Below are positions 32,819 through 40,906 of a DNA stretch of 64,000 nt, in pieces. The notes beneath the pieces were generated by a model. That model did not search any database, was not told the DNA's origin, and worked only from the letters and a program-made list of their open reading frames with translations. The stretch spans positions 1 to 64,000 of the forward strand of contig NZ_JABBNC010000007.1 of assembly GCF_012933445.1 (NCBI RefSeq). The letters run 5' to 3'. Position 1 is the stretch's first letter; each line of letters starts with the position of its first letter. This DNA comes from Actinoplanes sp. TBRC 11911 (GTDB lineage Bacteria > Actinomycetota > Actinomycetes > Mycobacteriales > Micromonosporaceae). Made by a program: the position numbers and the translations under genes.

Positions 32819-33234
32819 GCAGCACAAACACCAAGACCGAAACGATCTACGAGACCGGTGAGCTGGTCAGCGTCTACCTCACCGACGCGGTCGTTCGTCA
32901 GTTCGATCAGGCCGTTCTCACCCTAACCGTGACCGCGGGCAGCGAGATCACCATCGACACCACCTCGGCGAATGTCCGCGTCACCCGCACGCGGCCCGCC
33001 GACGGCGTGCCGCAGCCCGGCGAGGTGTGGCAGGACCGCTTCGGCGGGATCTGGTTCGCCCGCGGATACGTCCACAAGGTCGACTTCTACGGCGCCGACG
33101 CGAACAGCCAGCACCCCGGCTTCACCAGTAAGGACTGGGACACGGTCAACCGCGACTTCGGGCCGATCAAGCGGATCTGGTCGCCGCCGGCCGCGGCCGC
33201 GCAGCCCGGGAACGGCGGCGACGCGCATGCCTAA
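32815..33234 (+). CDS. Phage protein of unknown function before RNA ligase
   Basis: A 139-residue protein starting with GTG. An N-terminal beta-rich part (TIYETGELVSVYLTDAVV and TLTVTAGSEITIDT) is followed by PQPGEVWQDRFGGIWFARG near residue 63, and it ends in a disordered tail. No family is recognised. It overlaps the RNA ligase gene by eight bases, so co-translation with the repair genes is likely. Confidence 0.5.
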   Translation: MSSTNTKTETIYETGELVSVYLTDAVVRQFDQAVLTLTVTAGSEITIDTTSANVRVTRTRPADGVPQPGEVWQDRFGGIWFARGYVHKVDFYGADANSQHPGFTSKDWDTVNRDFGPIKRIWSPPAAAAQPGNGGDAHA

Positions 33235-34375
33235 CCCGCTGCGGCGTCTCTACGACGTCCTCGACATGGCCGACCTGACCAACGCGATCCTGAACCGGCT
33301 CGTCCGCGCCCAGGACCACCCCGACGATCCCGGCCTGCGGATCTTGAACTACACCGAGCTGTGCGCGGTCACCCCGGGCGCGTGGAACCGCACGACGCTC
33401 GCCTGCCGAGGGCTGATCTACCGGCCCGGCACGCTCGAGGTGGTGGCCCGCGGCTTCGACAAGTTCTTCAACTACGGACAGGCTGGCGCGCCGCTGATCG
33501 AGCCGTCCGCCTCGGTGGTGGTGTCGGACAAGCTGGACGGCAGCCTCGGCATCATCTACCCGGCCCCGGACGGCGGGTGGGCGGTCGCGACCCGCGGCAG
33601 CTTCGCCTCCGAGCAGGCCCTGCACGCTACGCAGCTGCTGCGCACCCGCTACCCCGATTACCGGCCGCAGCCAGACATCACGACCCTGGTCGAGATCATC
33701 TACCCGGGCAACCGGATCGTCGTGGACTACGCCGGCATGGACGACCTGGTCCTGATCGGCGGGCAACCCGCGTACGGGCGGCCGATCCCGCCGGCGGCCA
33801 TGGCCATGATCAGCGGCTGGCCCGGGCTCGTCGCGCACACCATGAACGCGTTCACCTTCGGCGAGGCCCTCGCACTGCCGCCGCGCCCGAACGCCGAGGG
33901 TATCGTCGTGCACGACACGGTGTCCGGGGCCATGGTGAAGATCAAGCAGGACGACTACGTCGCCCTCCACAAGATCATCACCGGGTTGACGGCGCGGACC
34001 GTGTGGGAGCACATGCTCACCGGCCGCCCGATCGAGGAGTTCCTGGCGAAGCTGCCGGACGAGTTCCACGACTGGGTCCTGGGCACCGCGTCCGCCATCG
34101 ACGGTCGGGTTTTCGCCGAGCAGGGCCGCCTGTTGTCCGCGTTCTACGAGATCGTCGGCCGGCTCCCCGAGAGCTTCTGGGACAAGATCCAGGACGGAAT
34201 CACGCGTGAGGACCGCAAGGCCTTCGCCGCGGTGGTGGGCGACCGTCTGGACAAGTGGGCGATGTTCGCGCTGCTCGACGGCCGCGACATCGAACCCGAG
34301 CTGCGTAAGCGGGCCCGGCCCGAGCCGTACCTGACCCCGGCCGGCGCACGCGCGGCCGCGGAAGCGGCCGCGTGA
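33227..34375 (+). CDS. T4 Rnl1-like RNA ligase
   Basis: A 382-residue nucleotidyltransferase-type ligase. The Rnl1-family run-in ARGFDKFFNYGQ lies near residues 74-85. The adenylated Lys is K102 in motif I (DKLDGSLG), with motif IV EGIVVHD near 223 and motif V MVKIKQDDY near 235. It seals 5'-phosphate and 3'-OH RNA ends using ATP. In T4 this activity repairs tRNA cut by host anticodon nucleases. It overlaps the kinase-phosphatase gene that prepares such ends. Confidence 0.85.
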   Translation: MPNPLRRLYDVLDMADLTNAILNRLVRAQDHPDDPGLRILNYTELCAVTPGAWNRTTLACRGLIYRPGTLEVVARGFDKFFNYGQAGAPLIEPSASVVVSDKLDGSLGIIYPAPDGGWAVATRGSFASEQALHATQLLRTRYPDYRPQPDITTLVEIIYPGNRIVVDYAGMDDLVLIGGQPAYGRPIPPAAMAMISGWPGLVAHTMNAFTFGEALALPPRPNAEGIVVHDTVSGAMVKIKQDDYVALHKIITGLTARTVWEHMLTGRPIEEFLAKLPDEFHDWVLGTASAIDGRVFAEQGRLLSAFYEIVGRLPESFWDKIQDGITREDRKAFAAVVGDRLDKWAMFALLDGRDIEPELRKRARPEPYLTPAGARAAAEAAA

Positions 34376-35307
34376 TGGCCACGCTGATCATTGCCCGCGG
34401 CCTGCCCGGCTCCGGGAAGACGTTCTTCGCCCGCACGTGGGTGGCCGAGGATCCCATCGGCCGGGCCCGGGTCAATCGCGACGACCTGCGCGCCATGCTG
34501 CACAACAGCATCCACATCGACGGGCCGTCCGCGCCGGCGGGCGGCACCGAACCGGCCGTGGCCGCCAGCCGGGACGCGCTGATCCGGACGCTGCTGGGCC
34601 GCGGCATCGACGTGATCTGCGACGACACGAACCTGCCCCAGCGCGTCGCCCGGCACCTGGCCACGATCGCCGCCCAGTGCGGCGCGAGCGTCGAGGTCCA
34701 CGACCTGCGCGATGTGCCGATCGAGCTGTGCCTGGCCCGCAACGCGAAACGGCAGGGCCTCGCCCGGGTGCCGGACGGTGTGATCAGGTCCATGTACCGC
34801 CGGTATCTCGCCGGTGGCTACGTCACGGGAGTGCCCGAGGTTGGGTCGGTGGTCGCTGCGGAACCGTATCTGCGGCGTGCCGTGGATCCGTGGGCGTCGA
34901 CGGTGTATCTGGTCGACGTCGACGGGACGGTGGCGTTGCTGGGCGGCCGTAGCCCGTACGACACCGCCGGCGTCGACCAGGACCAGCCGAACAAGCCGGT
35001 CGTCGACGTCGTGCGCACGCTGTACGACGCCGGGCACCAGCTGGTGTTCTGCTCCGGCCGGCACGAGGCCGCCCGGGCAGCGACCGCGGCGTGGCTCCAC
35101 CAGCACCTCGGCATCGACGATCCGGTGCTCTACATGCGCGCCGACGGCGACATGCGCAAGGACTCGGTCGTCAAGCTCGAGATCTTCGACCGGGAGATCC
35201 GCCACCGCTACGACGTGCTCGGCGTGTTCGACGACCGCCGCCAGGTCGTCGAGATGTGGCGCTCGCTCGGGCTGACCGTCTTCCAGGTCGCTCCCGGCGA
35301 CTTCTGA
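34375..35307 (+). CDS. Polynucleotide kinase-phosphatase (Pnkp, T4 type)
   Basis: About 311 residues. The N-terminal kinase has P-loop GLPGSGKT at residues 9-16 and a DDTN segment near 83 (ICDDTNLP). The C-terminal HAD phosphatase has D-x-D-G-T in VYLVDVDGTVALLGG near 176 and FCSGRHE near 224. It phosphorylates 5'-OH ends and removes 3' or 2',3'-cyclic phosphates, the healing steps before RNA ligase. The ATG at 34375 overlaps the ligase stop (TGATG); GTG at 34372 is an alternative start. Confidence 0.87.
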   Translation: MATLIIARGLPGSGKTFFARTWVAEDPIGRARVNRDDLRAMLHNSIHIDGPSAPAGGTEPAVAASRDALIRTLLGRGIDVICDDTNLPQRVARHLATIAAQCGASVEVHDLRDVPIELCLARNAKRQGLARVPDGVIRSMYRRYLAGGYVTGVPEVGSVVAAEPYLRRAVDPWASTVYLVDVDGTVALLGGRSPYDTAGVDQDQPNKPVVDVVRTLYDAGHQLVFCSGRHEAARAATAAWLHQHLGIDDPVLYMRADGDMRKDSVVKLEIFDREIRHRYDVLGVFDDRRQVVEMWRSLGLTVFQVAPGDF

Positions 35308-35332
35308 ACCTCACCCCAATCCAGTCTCCCTA

Positions 35333-35353
35333 GCGCAATCCGGCGCCGGGGCA
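35333..35353. repeat. 21-bp repeat, copy 1, upstream of the LPXTG gene
   Basis: This segment is identical at 19 of 21 positions to 36210-36230. Both copies contain GGCGCCGGGGCA and end 21-42 bp before a GTG start codon, so they may be shared leader or regulatory elements. Confidence 0.5.
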
Positions 35354-35373
35354 CCAGAAGGAGAGACCAGCAC

Positions 35374-36180
35374 GTGACCCGATACCTCCGGCACCTGGCC
35401 GCGACGGCGGCCGTGATCGCCGCGGTGTTTATCGCGCCGGCGGCCGCCCAGGCTTCCGACATCATCACCGTCGCCTCGGCCTGCACCGACGAGGTGTACG
35501 TCAACGGCGACGAGGGCCCGCTGGCCCCGACCCAGGAACCCGACGGCCTCCAGCTCGGGCCCGAGGGCGGCATCTTCCACATCGCCCTGGACGAGCCGAT
35601 CGCGCTGGCCGCCGTCCCGGTCGCCACGTTCACCACCGACGTCGAGACCGGCCCGGCGCCGCTGATCAAGATGGAAACCGCGCCGTACTCGACGATCAAC
35701 ATCGACGCGAACGGCAAGTTCTGGTCGTCGAGGATCGCGGCATCCGATCCGGGAGGCCAGTCCCAGCCGGTCGACGAGGTGGCCGAGCTCAAGGGCAAGT
35801 GGTCCGGCTACACCGACACGACCACCATCACCACCGTCGGTGTCGGCTACGGCCACGACGAGGGCCCCATCGCGACCGTCACCTCCCTGACGTTCGGCGA
35901 GCAGCACTGGAACTTCGCCTGCCAGCCCGGCGGCGACGAGTCGAGCTCACCGTCGCCGAGCCCCAGCACCAGCGCCCCGGCCACCAGCTCGACCCCGAGC
36001 CCGCACCCGAGCTCCAGCCAGCCGAGCGGCACTGTCGCCGGCGGCGCGACGGGCGACGGCGGCTCCGGACTGCCCATCACCGGACCGGGCGGATTCCTCA
36101 CCGCCGCGGTCGTCCTGCTGGCCGTCGGTGCGGTGCTGTTCGTCTTCGCCCGCCGGCGCCGCACGCGGTTCACCAGCTGA
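35374..36180 (+). CDS. Secreted LPXTG-type surface protein
   Basis: A 268-residue protein. A signal peptide (residues 1-27, ending AAAQA) is followed by a folded beta-rich region with Cys at about 36 and 187, then a Ser/Pro/Thr-rich stalk (195-225). The sorting signal is LPITG near 232, with a membrane span and an RRRR tail. A host sortase would attach it to the wall. In a prophage this suggests a lysogeny gene that alters the cell surface, perhaps excluding other phages; that is inference. A strong AAGGAGAG ribosome site precedes the GTG. Confidence 0.75.
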   Translation: MTRYLRHLAATAAVIAAVFIAPAAAQASDIITVASACTDEVYVNGDEGPLAPTQEPDGLQLGPEGGIFHIALDEPIALAAVPVATFTTDVETGPAPLIKMETAPYSTINIDANGKFWSSRIAASDPGGQSQPVDEVAELKGKWSGYTDTTTITTVGVGYGHDEGPIATVTSLTFGEQHWNFACQPGGDESSSPSPSPSTSAPATSSTPSPHPSSSQPSGTVAGGATGDGGSGLPITGPGGFLTAAVVLLAVGAVLFVFARRRRTRFTS

Positions 36181-36209
36181 CCTAGCCCCATGACCGCCCC
36201 CGGTGCCGT

Positions 36210-36230
36210 GCGCAAAGCGGCGCCGGGGCA
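36210..36230. repeat. 21-bp repeat, copy 2, upstream of the exonuclease gene
   Basis: This is the partner of 35333-35353. It lies in the 91-bp gap after the LPXTG gene. Confidence 0.5.
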
Positions 36231-36271
36231 TCCCCCGCACCATTTCTCGCCCACTGATCAGGAGGCAATCG

Positions 36272-37009
36272 GTGAGTTCCGATCCTGAGATCGTGTTCAT
36301 CGACACGGAAACCACCTCGCTACGCCCGGACCGCCGGATCTGGGAAATCGGGCTGATCGCGGCCACCGGTGTCGAGGTCTGGACCATCCGGCTGGACGAC
36401 CTGGACATGGGCAACGCCGACCCGGACGCCCTGAAGATCGGCGGCTTCTACGACCGGCACCCGGCCTTCGCCACCGACATGCCCGAGGCTGTCGACGAAT
36501 ACAGCGCGCTGCTCGCGGTCGAGGCAGCCACCCGCGGCAAACAGCTGGCCGGATCGAACCCCGCATTCGACGCCGAAGGCCTCGCCGCCCGGATGCGCGC
36601 GCACGGCATCCTACCGTCCTGGCACTACAAGCCCCTCGATGTGCCCGACCTCGCGTACGGGTGGCTGCTCGGCTCCGGCCGGCCGCTGCCGGTAGCGCGC
36701 AAGTCCGATCTGATCGCGATGGCCTGCGGCGTCAACCCCGCCCGGCACGCCCGGCACACCGCGATCGGTGACTGCTTCCTGTTCCAGGACCTGTACCGGG
36801 TCGTGACCTCGTACTGGCCGACCGACGAGAACTTCATCGCCGAACGCGCGGTCCATCTGCTCTGGCCGGGCGCCACGATCACCGCCTGCTGCAACCGCAA
36901 CCCGGCCGATCTGCCCCGCGACGAACTGATCACCACCGACATGCAACGGACAGCCTGTCCGTCACAGCCGCGCGACGAGAAAGAGGCCTCCGCTGATGGG
37001 CAGCCCTGA
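36272..37009 (+). CDS. DnaQ-like 3'-5' exonuclease
   Basis: A 245-residue DEDDh exonuclease. Motif I is FIDTETTSL near residue 8 (Asp, Glu), motif II is SNPAFDAEGLAAR near 94, and motif III is RHTAIGDCFLFQDL near 162 (His-x4-Asp). It could proofread for a polymerase or degrade RNA or DNA ends. GTG start with AGGAGG upstream. Confidence 0.82.
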   Translation: MSSDPEIVFIDTETTSLRPDRRIWEIGLIAATGVEVWTIRLDDLDMGNADPDALKIGGFYDRHPAFATDMPEAVDEYSALLAVEAATRGKQLAGSNPAFDAEGLAARMRAHGILPSWHYKPLDVPDLAYGWLLGSGRPLPVARKSDLIAMACGVNPARHARHTAIGDCFLFQDLYRVVTSYWPTDENFIAERAVHLLWPGATITACCNRNPADLPRDELITTDMQRTACPSQPRDEKEASADGQP

Positions 37010-37592
37010 CCTGAGCACCGAGCAGCCGGCCCCGGTCCCGAACGACCGGGCGACTGTCCAGGGCCTGGTGCGCGAGGACCTGCGGACCCGTGAACGCATC
37101 GGCGTCGAGCGCTACGGCACGCCGTTGCAGCCGCACAACGGCCGCGACGCGCTGCGCGACGCATACGAGGAAGCGCTCGACCTTGCCTGCTATTTGCGTC
37201 AGGCGATCGCCGAGCGGACCAGCGACTTTGTGAGCAAGCTCAGCGAGGCCGACCGGCGGCTGAACATCGAGGGCCGCCTACACGCTGTCGTGTCCGGCTA
37301 CGGCGGCGAGCAGATCATCGCGGGCCCGGCGATGGCCGAAATGGTGCACCATCTCGCCAACGCGACCGAACTCTTGGCACGCGACGGCTTCCTGCGGCCG
37401 GCGCCGCCTGCAGCCGAGCAGCCGACACCAGACATGGTCTCCGCCTACCTCGACGCGGTCACTGCGTGCGCGGCCAGCCTGCGCTTCGACGACTCCAAAT
37501 TCGAGGAGTACACAGCGGCGATCGTTGAAGCCGGTCTCGCGGCCGCGCTCGCCTCCCGCGGCGGCGTCGAGCGGGGGCGGTCGCGTGAATGA
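36996..37592 (+). CDS. Phage protein with MazG-like helical domain
   Basis: A 198-residue protein. The N-terminal part has R-ERIGVERYGTPLQPHNGRD near residue 33-51 and DAYEEALDLACYLRQAI near 56-72. This pattern is common in actinophage proteins and similar to MazG-type nucleotide pyrophosphohydrolases (acidic E-E and D residues on helices). The C-terminal half is an unrecognised helical region. It overlaps the exonuclease gene by 14 bases. Confidence 0.5.
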   Translation: MGSPDLSTEQPAPVPNDRATVQGLVREDLRTRERIGVERYGTPLQPHNGRDALRDAYEEALDLACYLRQAIAERTSDFVSKLSEADRRLNIEGRLHAVVSGYGGEQIIAGPAMAEMVHHLANATELLARDGFLRPAPPAAEQPTPDMVSAYLDAVTACAASLRFDDSKFEEYTAAIVEAGLAAALASRGGVERGRSRE

Positions 37593-37923
37593 CAACCAGA
37601 GCCAATCCCTCGAGGCAGTACGCCGTACCGCCCTCGCCGCGTTCGCCGCCGGCGTGACCTGGCGTCAGGCGCTGGCGGCTCTCGCCGAGGCCAAGCGCAC
37701 CGCTGGCCAGATCGTGTCGGCCGCCCGGCCCCGACGGGGGCTGAAAGGTTGTCCGAGCGAGGCCGCCTACCGCCGGCACCTGAAGGCCAGGGAGAAGTGC
37801 CAGCCCTGCCGCGCCCACGTGCGTCGGATCGAGCTGGAGCGTCGTGCGCGGCATCCGGAGTGGTGGGTGCGAGGCGCTGGCCTGCCGGTCAGTCCGGAAT
37901 CGAGGACCAGCGGTGGTCAGTGA
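37585..37923 (+). CDS. Small Cys-containing DNA-binding-like phage protein
   Basis: A 112-residue protein starting with GTG. GCPSEAAYRRHLKAREKCQPC near residue 53-73 is a pattern repeated in many actinophage early proteins, where spaced Cys residues probably hold zinc. The surrounding region is Arg-rich. Its function is unknown. Confidence 0.5.
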   Translation: MNDNQSQSLEAVRRTALAAFAAGVTWRQALAALAEAKRTAGQIVSAARPRRGLKGCPSEAAYRRHLKAREKCQPCRAHVRRIELERRARHPEWWVRGAGLPVSPESRTSGGQ

Positions 37924-38494
37924 CTTTGAGCGCCACGCGATCCAGCGGGTCGTCGACCAGGCGGCGGCCCTCGGCGTCGACGTCCCGGAATCGATCACCA
38001 AGTTGACGCACGGCGAGGAATCGTGGCTGGGCGGCGCGGTCCTGTGGGCCCGGGCGCACCCCGACTACGTGGCCGTCGGCTGCTGCTGGGGCGAGGTCAA
38101 CAAGGGGACCGAGGGCTGTACCTGCTGGGTGCCGGTCTTCGACGTCGTGCAGAAGGCTCCGATCCCGCCCACCAGCCCGCAGGACATCCAGGCCCAGAAG
38201 CGGATGTGTTCCGACTGCGCGTTCCGCAAGGACAGCAAAGAGCGGGCCGAGGAGTTCACCGAGGAGGCGCTGCTCGCGCTGCCTGGCGCGGGCACACCGT
38301 TTTACTGCCACGAGGACATGCGCCGGCCGGTGCACTGGGAGCACCCCGACGGGCGGTCCATCGCCGGTGACCCGGACGACTGGCAGCCGCCGATCGTGCG
38401 CGGACTGCCGTATCGGATCGACGGTCGTCCGGGTCTGCTGTGCGCGGGGTGGGCGGCCCGGGCGGCGCGGGCGGGTGCTCTCGCCGATGGGTGA
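37913..38494 (+). CDS. Cys-rich phage protein of unknown function
   Basis: A 193-residue protein starting with GTG. Cys residues cluster in VGCCWGEVNKGTEGCTCW (about 61-78) and KRMCSDCAFRK (about 98-108), with FYCHEDM near 131. That is enough Cys and His for one or two metal sites. It overlaps the previous gene by 11 bases and the next by eight. It is not recognised beyond similarity in style to actinophage early proteins. Confidence 0.5.
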   Translation: MVSDFERHAIQRVVDQAAALGVDVPESITKLTHGEESWLGGAVLWARAHPDYVAVGCCWGEVNKGTEGCTCWVPVFDVVQKAPIPPTSPQDIQAQKRMCSDCAFRKDSKERAEEFTEEALLALPGAGTPFYCHEDMRRPVHWEHPDGRSIAGDPDDWQPPIVRGLPYRIDGRPGLLCAGWAARAARAGALADG

Positions 38495-39461
38495 CAAGAG
38501 CAAGATCGAGTGGACCGAGGCCACGTGGAACCCGACGACCGGCTGCGACCGCGTCTCGCCGGGCTGTGACAACTGCTACGCGCTCAACCTCGCGCCGCGT
38601 TTGAAGGCCATGGGTTCGCCCCGTTACCAGCGCGACGGCGACCCGCGCACGTCCGGTCCGGGATTCGCGCTGACGCTGCACAGCGACGCGATCGGCCTGC
38701 CGATGCGGTGGAGCAGGCCGCGCCGGGTCTTCGTCAATTCGATGTCCGACCTGTTCCACGACGAGGTGCCCGACCGGTTTATCGCCGACGTCTTCTCCGT
38801 CATGACGATCGCCGATCAGCACACCTACCAGGTCCTGACCAAGCGGCACGGCCGGATGCGCGCGTTGCTCAACTCGGTGCGGTTCTGGCGGGATGTCAGT
38901 CGCGCCCGCAACGTGCGCGGCTACCCATCATTGCCCCCGACCGGGCAGATGGAGCCGCCGCCGAACGTGTGGCTCGGGGTGAGTGTCGAGGACCAGCGGT
39001 GGGCGGACATCCGCATCCCGGCGCTGCTGGAAACCACGGCTGCCGTGCGCTGGCTGTCGATGGAACCGTTGCTCGGGCCGGTCGACCTCGTCAACGTTGC
39101 GCCCGGGCTTCGCTACTCCAATGCCGGGTTTACCGCGCTGTCTGGGGATCCGCGCATCGACTGGGTTGTGGTCGGCGGCGAGTCCGGCCGGGCCGCGCGG
39201 CCGATGGAGCCGGACTGGGCCCGCTCGCTGCGCGATCAGTGCACCTCGGCGGGCGTCCCGTTCTTCTTCAAGCAGTGGGGCGAGTGGGCGCCCAACGGCT
39301 ATCGGGGCATCGGCAACTTTCAGGGCCGTGAGCGGCTGGTCGGTCCCGCGCTCGACGGGTTTGGTCACCGCGAGGTCATTGAGCGCGTCGGCAAGAACCG
39401 GGCCGGCCGGGAGTTGGACGGGCTTATGTGGGACGAGTACCCCGCGGCGGCGTCGCGGTGA
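38487..39461 (+). CDS. DUF5131 (phage Gp37/Gp68) protein
   Basis: A 324-residue protein. SKIEWTEATWNPTTGCDRVS then PGCDNCYA (residues 5-32) is the family signature with its three-Cys motif. VFVNSMSDLFHD near 78 and WVVVGGESGRAARPM near 228 are also conserved. The Cys motif suggests a radical-SAM-like or Fe-S enzyme, but no activity is established that I can cite. It is often carried by actinophages in the early region, as here. Confidence 0.8.
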   Translation: MGDKSKIEWTEATWNPTTGCDRVSPGCDNCYALNLAPRLKAMGSPRYQRDGDPRTSGPGFALTLHSDAIGLPMRWSRPRRVFVNSMSDLFHDEVPDRFIADVFSVMTIADQHTYQVLTKRHGRMRALLNSVRFWRDVSRARNVRGYPSLPPTGQMEPPPNVWLGVSVEDQRWADIRIPALLETTAAVRWLSMEPLLGPVDLVNVAPGLRYSNAGFTALSGDPRIDWVVVGGESGRAARPMEPDWARSLRDQCTSAGVPFFFKQWGEWAPNGYRGIGNFQGRERLVGPALDGFGHREVIERVGKNRAGRELDGLMWDEYPAAASR

Positions 39462-39682
39462 CCGGCGAGCGTCGGCCGGTGCGGTGGAGGCCTGCGGCGG
39501 TGGCAGGCCAGTCCGGTGGGCTGCTGTTGTCGTGGGCGGTGCTCTTCGCGTCCGCCGACTGGATCGGCTGGTGGTCGCGCGGGCTGGTGGTCGCCGCGGT
39601 GGTGGCCGGGGTGGGGCTGGTGCTGATGGCGTGGGCGCACGGGTATGTCGCGTGCGCTGAGCGGCGTAGGCGCGGCCCCTGA
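39458..39682 (+). CDS. Small two-span membrane protein
   Basis: A 74-residue protein starting with GTG. It has hydrophobic segments near residues 20-36 and 41-61 and ends in basic residues (RRRRGP). It is the last gene of the early operon, directly before the terminator. Its function is unknown. Confidence 0.55.
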   Translation: MTGERRPVRWRPAAVAGQSGGLLLSWAVLFASADWIGWWSRGLVVAAVVAGVGLVLMAWAHGYVACAERRRRGP

Positions 39683-39699
39683 GCCTCGGTGGGTGTTTT

Positions 39700-39737
39700 G
39701 GCCCGGTCGACCTCTCTGTTGAGGTGGCCGGGCCTTT
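39700..39737 (+). terminator. Intrinsic terminator ending the early operon
   Basis: GGCCCGG (39700-39706) pairs with CCGGGCC (39728-39734) and ACCTC (39710-39714) pairs with GAGGT (39721-39725) around a TCTGTT loop. TTT follows. It separates the early operon from the next block. Confidence 0.8.
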
Positions 39738-39793
39738 CGCCTATCTAGAGCTTGATTCATGTTGATCTATGGAAATGATCTTGCGGGGGCACC

Positions 39794-40906
39794 TTGCCGT
39801 ACTGGCTCGAAAGCGACGACTTCCACATCTGGCCGGTGTGGGAGGCGCTCGCTGACGGCGCGGCCGACGTGGTCGACCGTCTCCAGGCCGCGTACGCCCG
39901 GCTCAAGTCCGAGGCGTCGCACGGCCGTCGAGACGGCTACCTCATGGCCGGCGCCGTGCTGCGGCAGTGCCGCGGCAAGCAGCGCACGGTCGACCTGCTG
40001 TGCACCGCGGTGCTGGGCGAGCAGCCGCTGCTGCACCGCCCGGGCGACGACTGCGAGTGCCTCGGCGAGACCTGGATCGAGGGCTACGGCTACCGGATCC
40101 ACGCGTTCCTCAAACGCAACCCGTCTCGCCGGGAGAACGACAGGTCCAAGCAGCAGAAGGCGGACTTGAACGACGCCCGGCTCAAGGGTGTCGTGCAGCG
40201 CCGCGACGGCAAGTGCTGCCGATACTGCCGCTCCGGACCGCTCAGCGCCAAGGCCGTCCGCGCGAAGGACCGCCGCAAGGTGTTGACGTTCGACCACGTC
40301 GACCCCGACCGCGCGGCCGGGCCCGAGGGCGACAACCTCGTCGTCGCGTGCGCGCGCTGCAACGAGGGCAAAGGCAAGAGGACCCCGTACGAGGCGGACA
40401 TGGTGCTGCTGCCCGCCCCGGATGCGGACGAGGCCGCGGCGATGGAACGCCGCGAGCAGCTGCTGCTCGACCCCCCACCACCCGGCGCCGATCACCCGGC
40501 AACCAATCCCGGATCAACGCCGGATCAACCGATCAACGCTCCGATCACCGATCAGAACAACAAACCGACCACTGATCCGATCGGTGATCCGATCACTGAT
40601 CCACCATCTGATCCGAACAGTGATCCCGCACCCGAAGTGCGTCCAACACCGGCCACATCACCGGCGCAATCAGCACCGGCGGTGGTGCCGGAACCTTCTG
40701 GCCTGGGTCGGGTCGGGCGCCCCGGTCCTGAACCAGCACCTGCGGCAGCCCCAACCCACCAGCAAGAGCCCCGGACCTCGCACTACCCGGACATCTACCA
40801 CCACCGCTCACGCCTACCCGAACCACCACCTGACCTACCGCCCTACACCTGGCCTCCCGGATCCATACCCGCCACACCCCCACCAGCAAGGGAGGACAGC
40901 CCATGA
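39794..40906 (+). CDS. HNH endonuclease with long disordered tail
   Basis: A 370-residue protein with a TTG start preceded by GGGGG. The N-terminal 120 residues are helical. The HNH core follows: CCRYCRSG near 141, LTFDHVDPDRAAG near 162 (D-H) and LVVACARCNEGKGKR near 182. The last 170 residues are Pro/Asp/Thr-rich and unstructured. HNH domains nick DNA. The 111-bp gap upstream, after the terminator, probably holds its promoter (an AT-rich stretch at 39745-39775). Confidence 0.75.
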   Translation: MPYWLESDDFHIWPVWEALADGAADVVDRLQAAYARLKSEASHGRRDGYLMAGAVLRQCRGKQRTVDLLCTAVLGEQPLLHRPGDDCECLGETWIEGYGYRIHAFLKRNPSRRENDRSKQQKADLNDARLKGVVQRRDGKCCRYCRSGPLSAKAVRAKDRRKVLTFDHVDPDRAAGPEGDNLVVACARCNEGKGKRTPYEADMVLLPAPDADEAAAMERREQLLLDPPPPGADHPATNPGSTPDQPINAPITDQNNKPTTDPIGDPITDPPSDPNSDPAPEVRPTPATSPAQSAPAVVPEPSGLGRVGRPGPEPAPAAAPTHQQEPRTSHYPDIYHHRSRLPEPPPDLPPYTWPPGSIPATPPPAREDSP

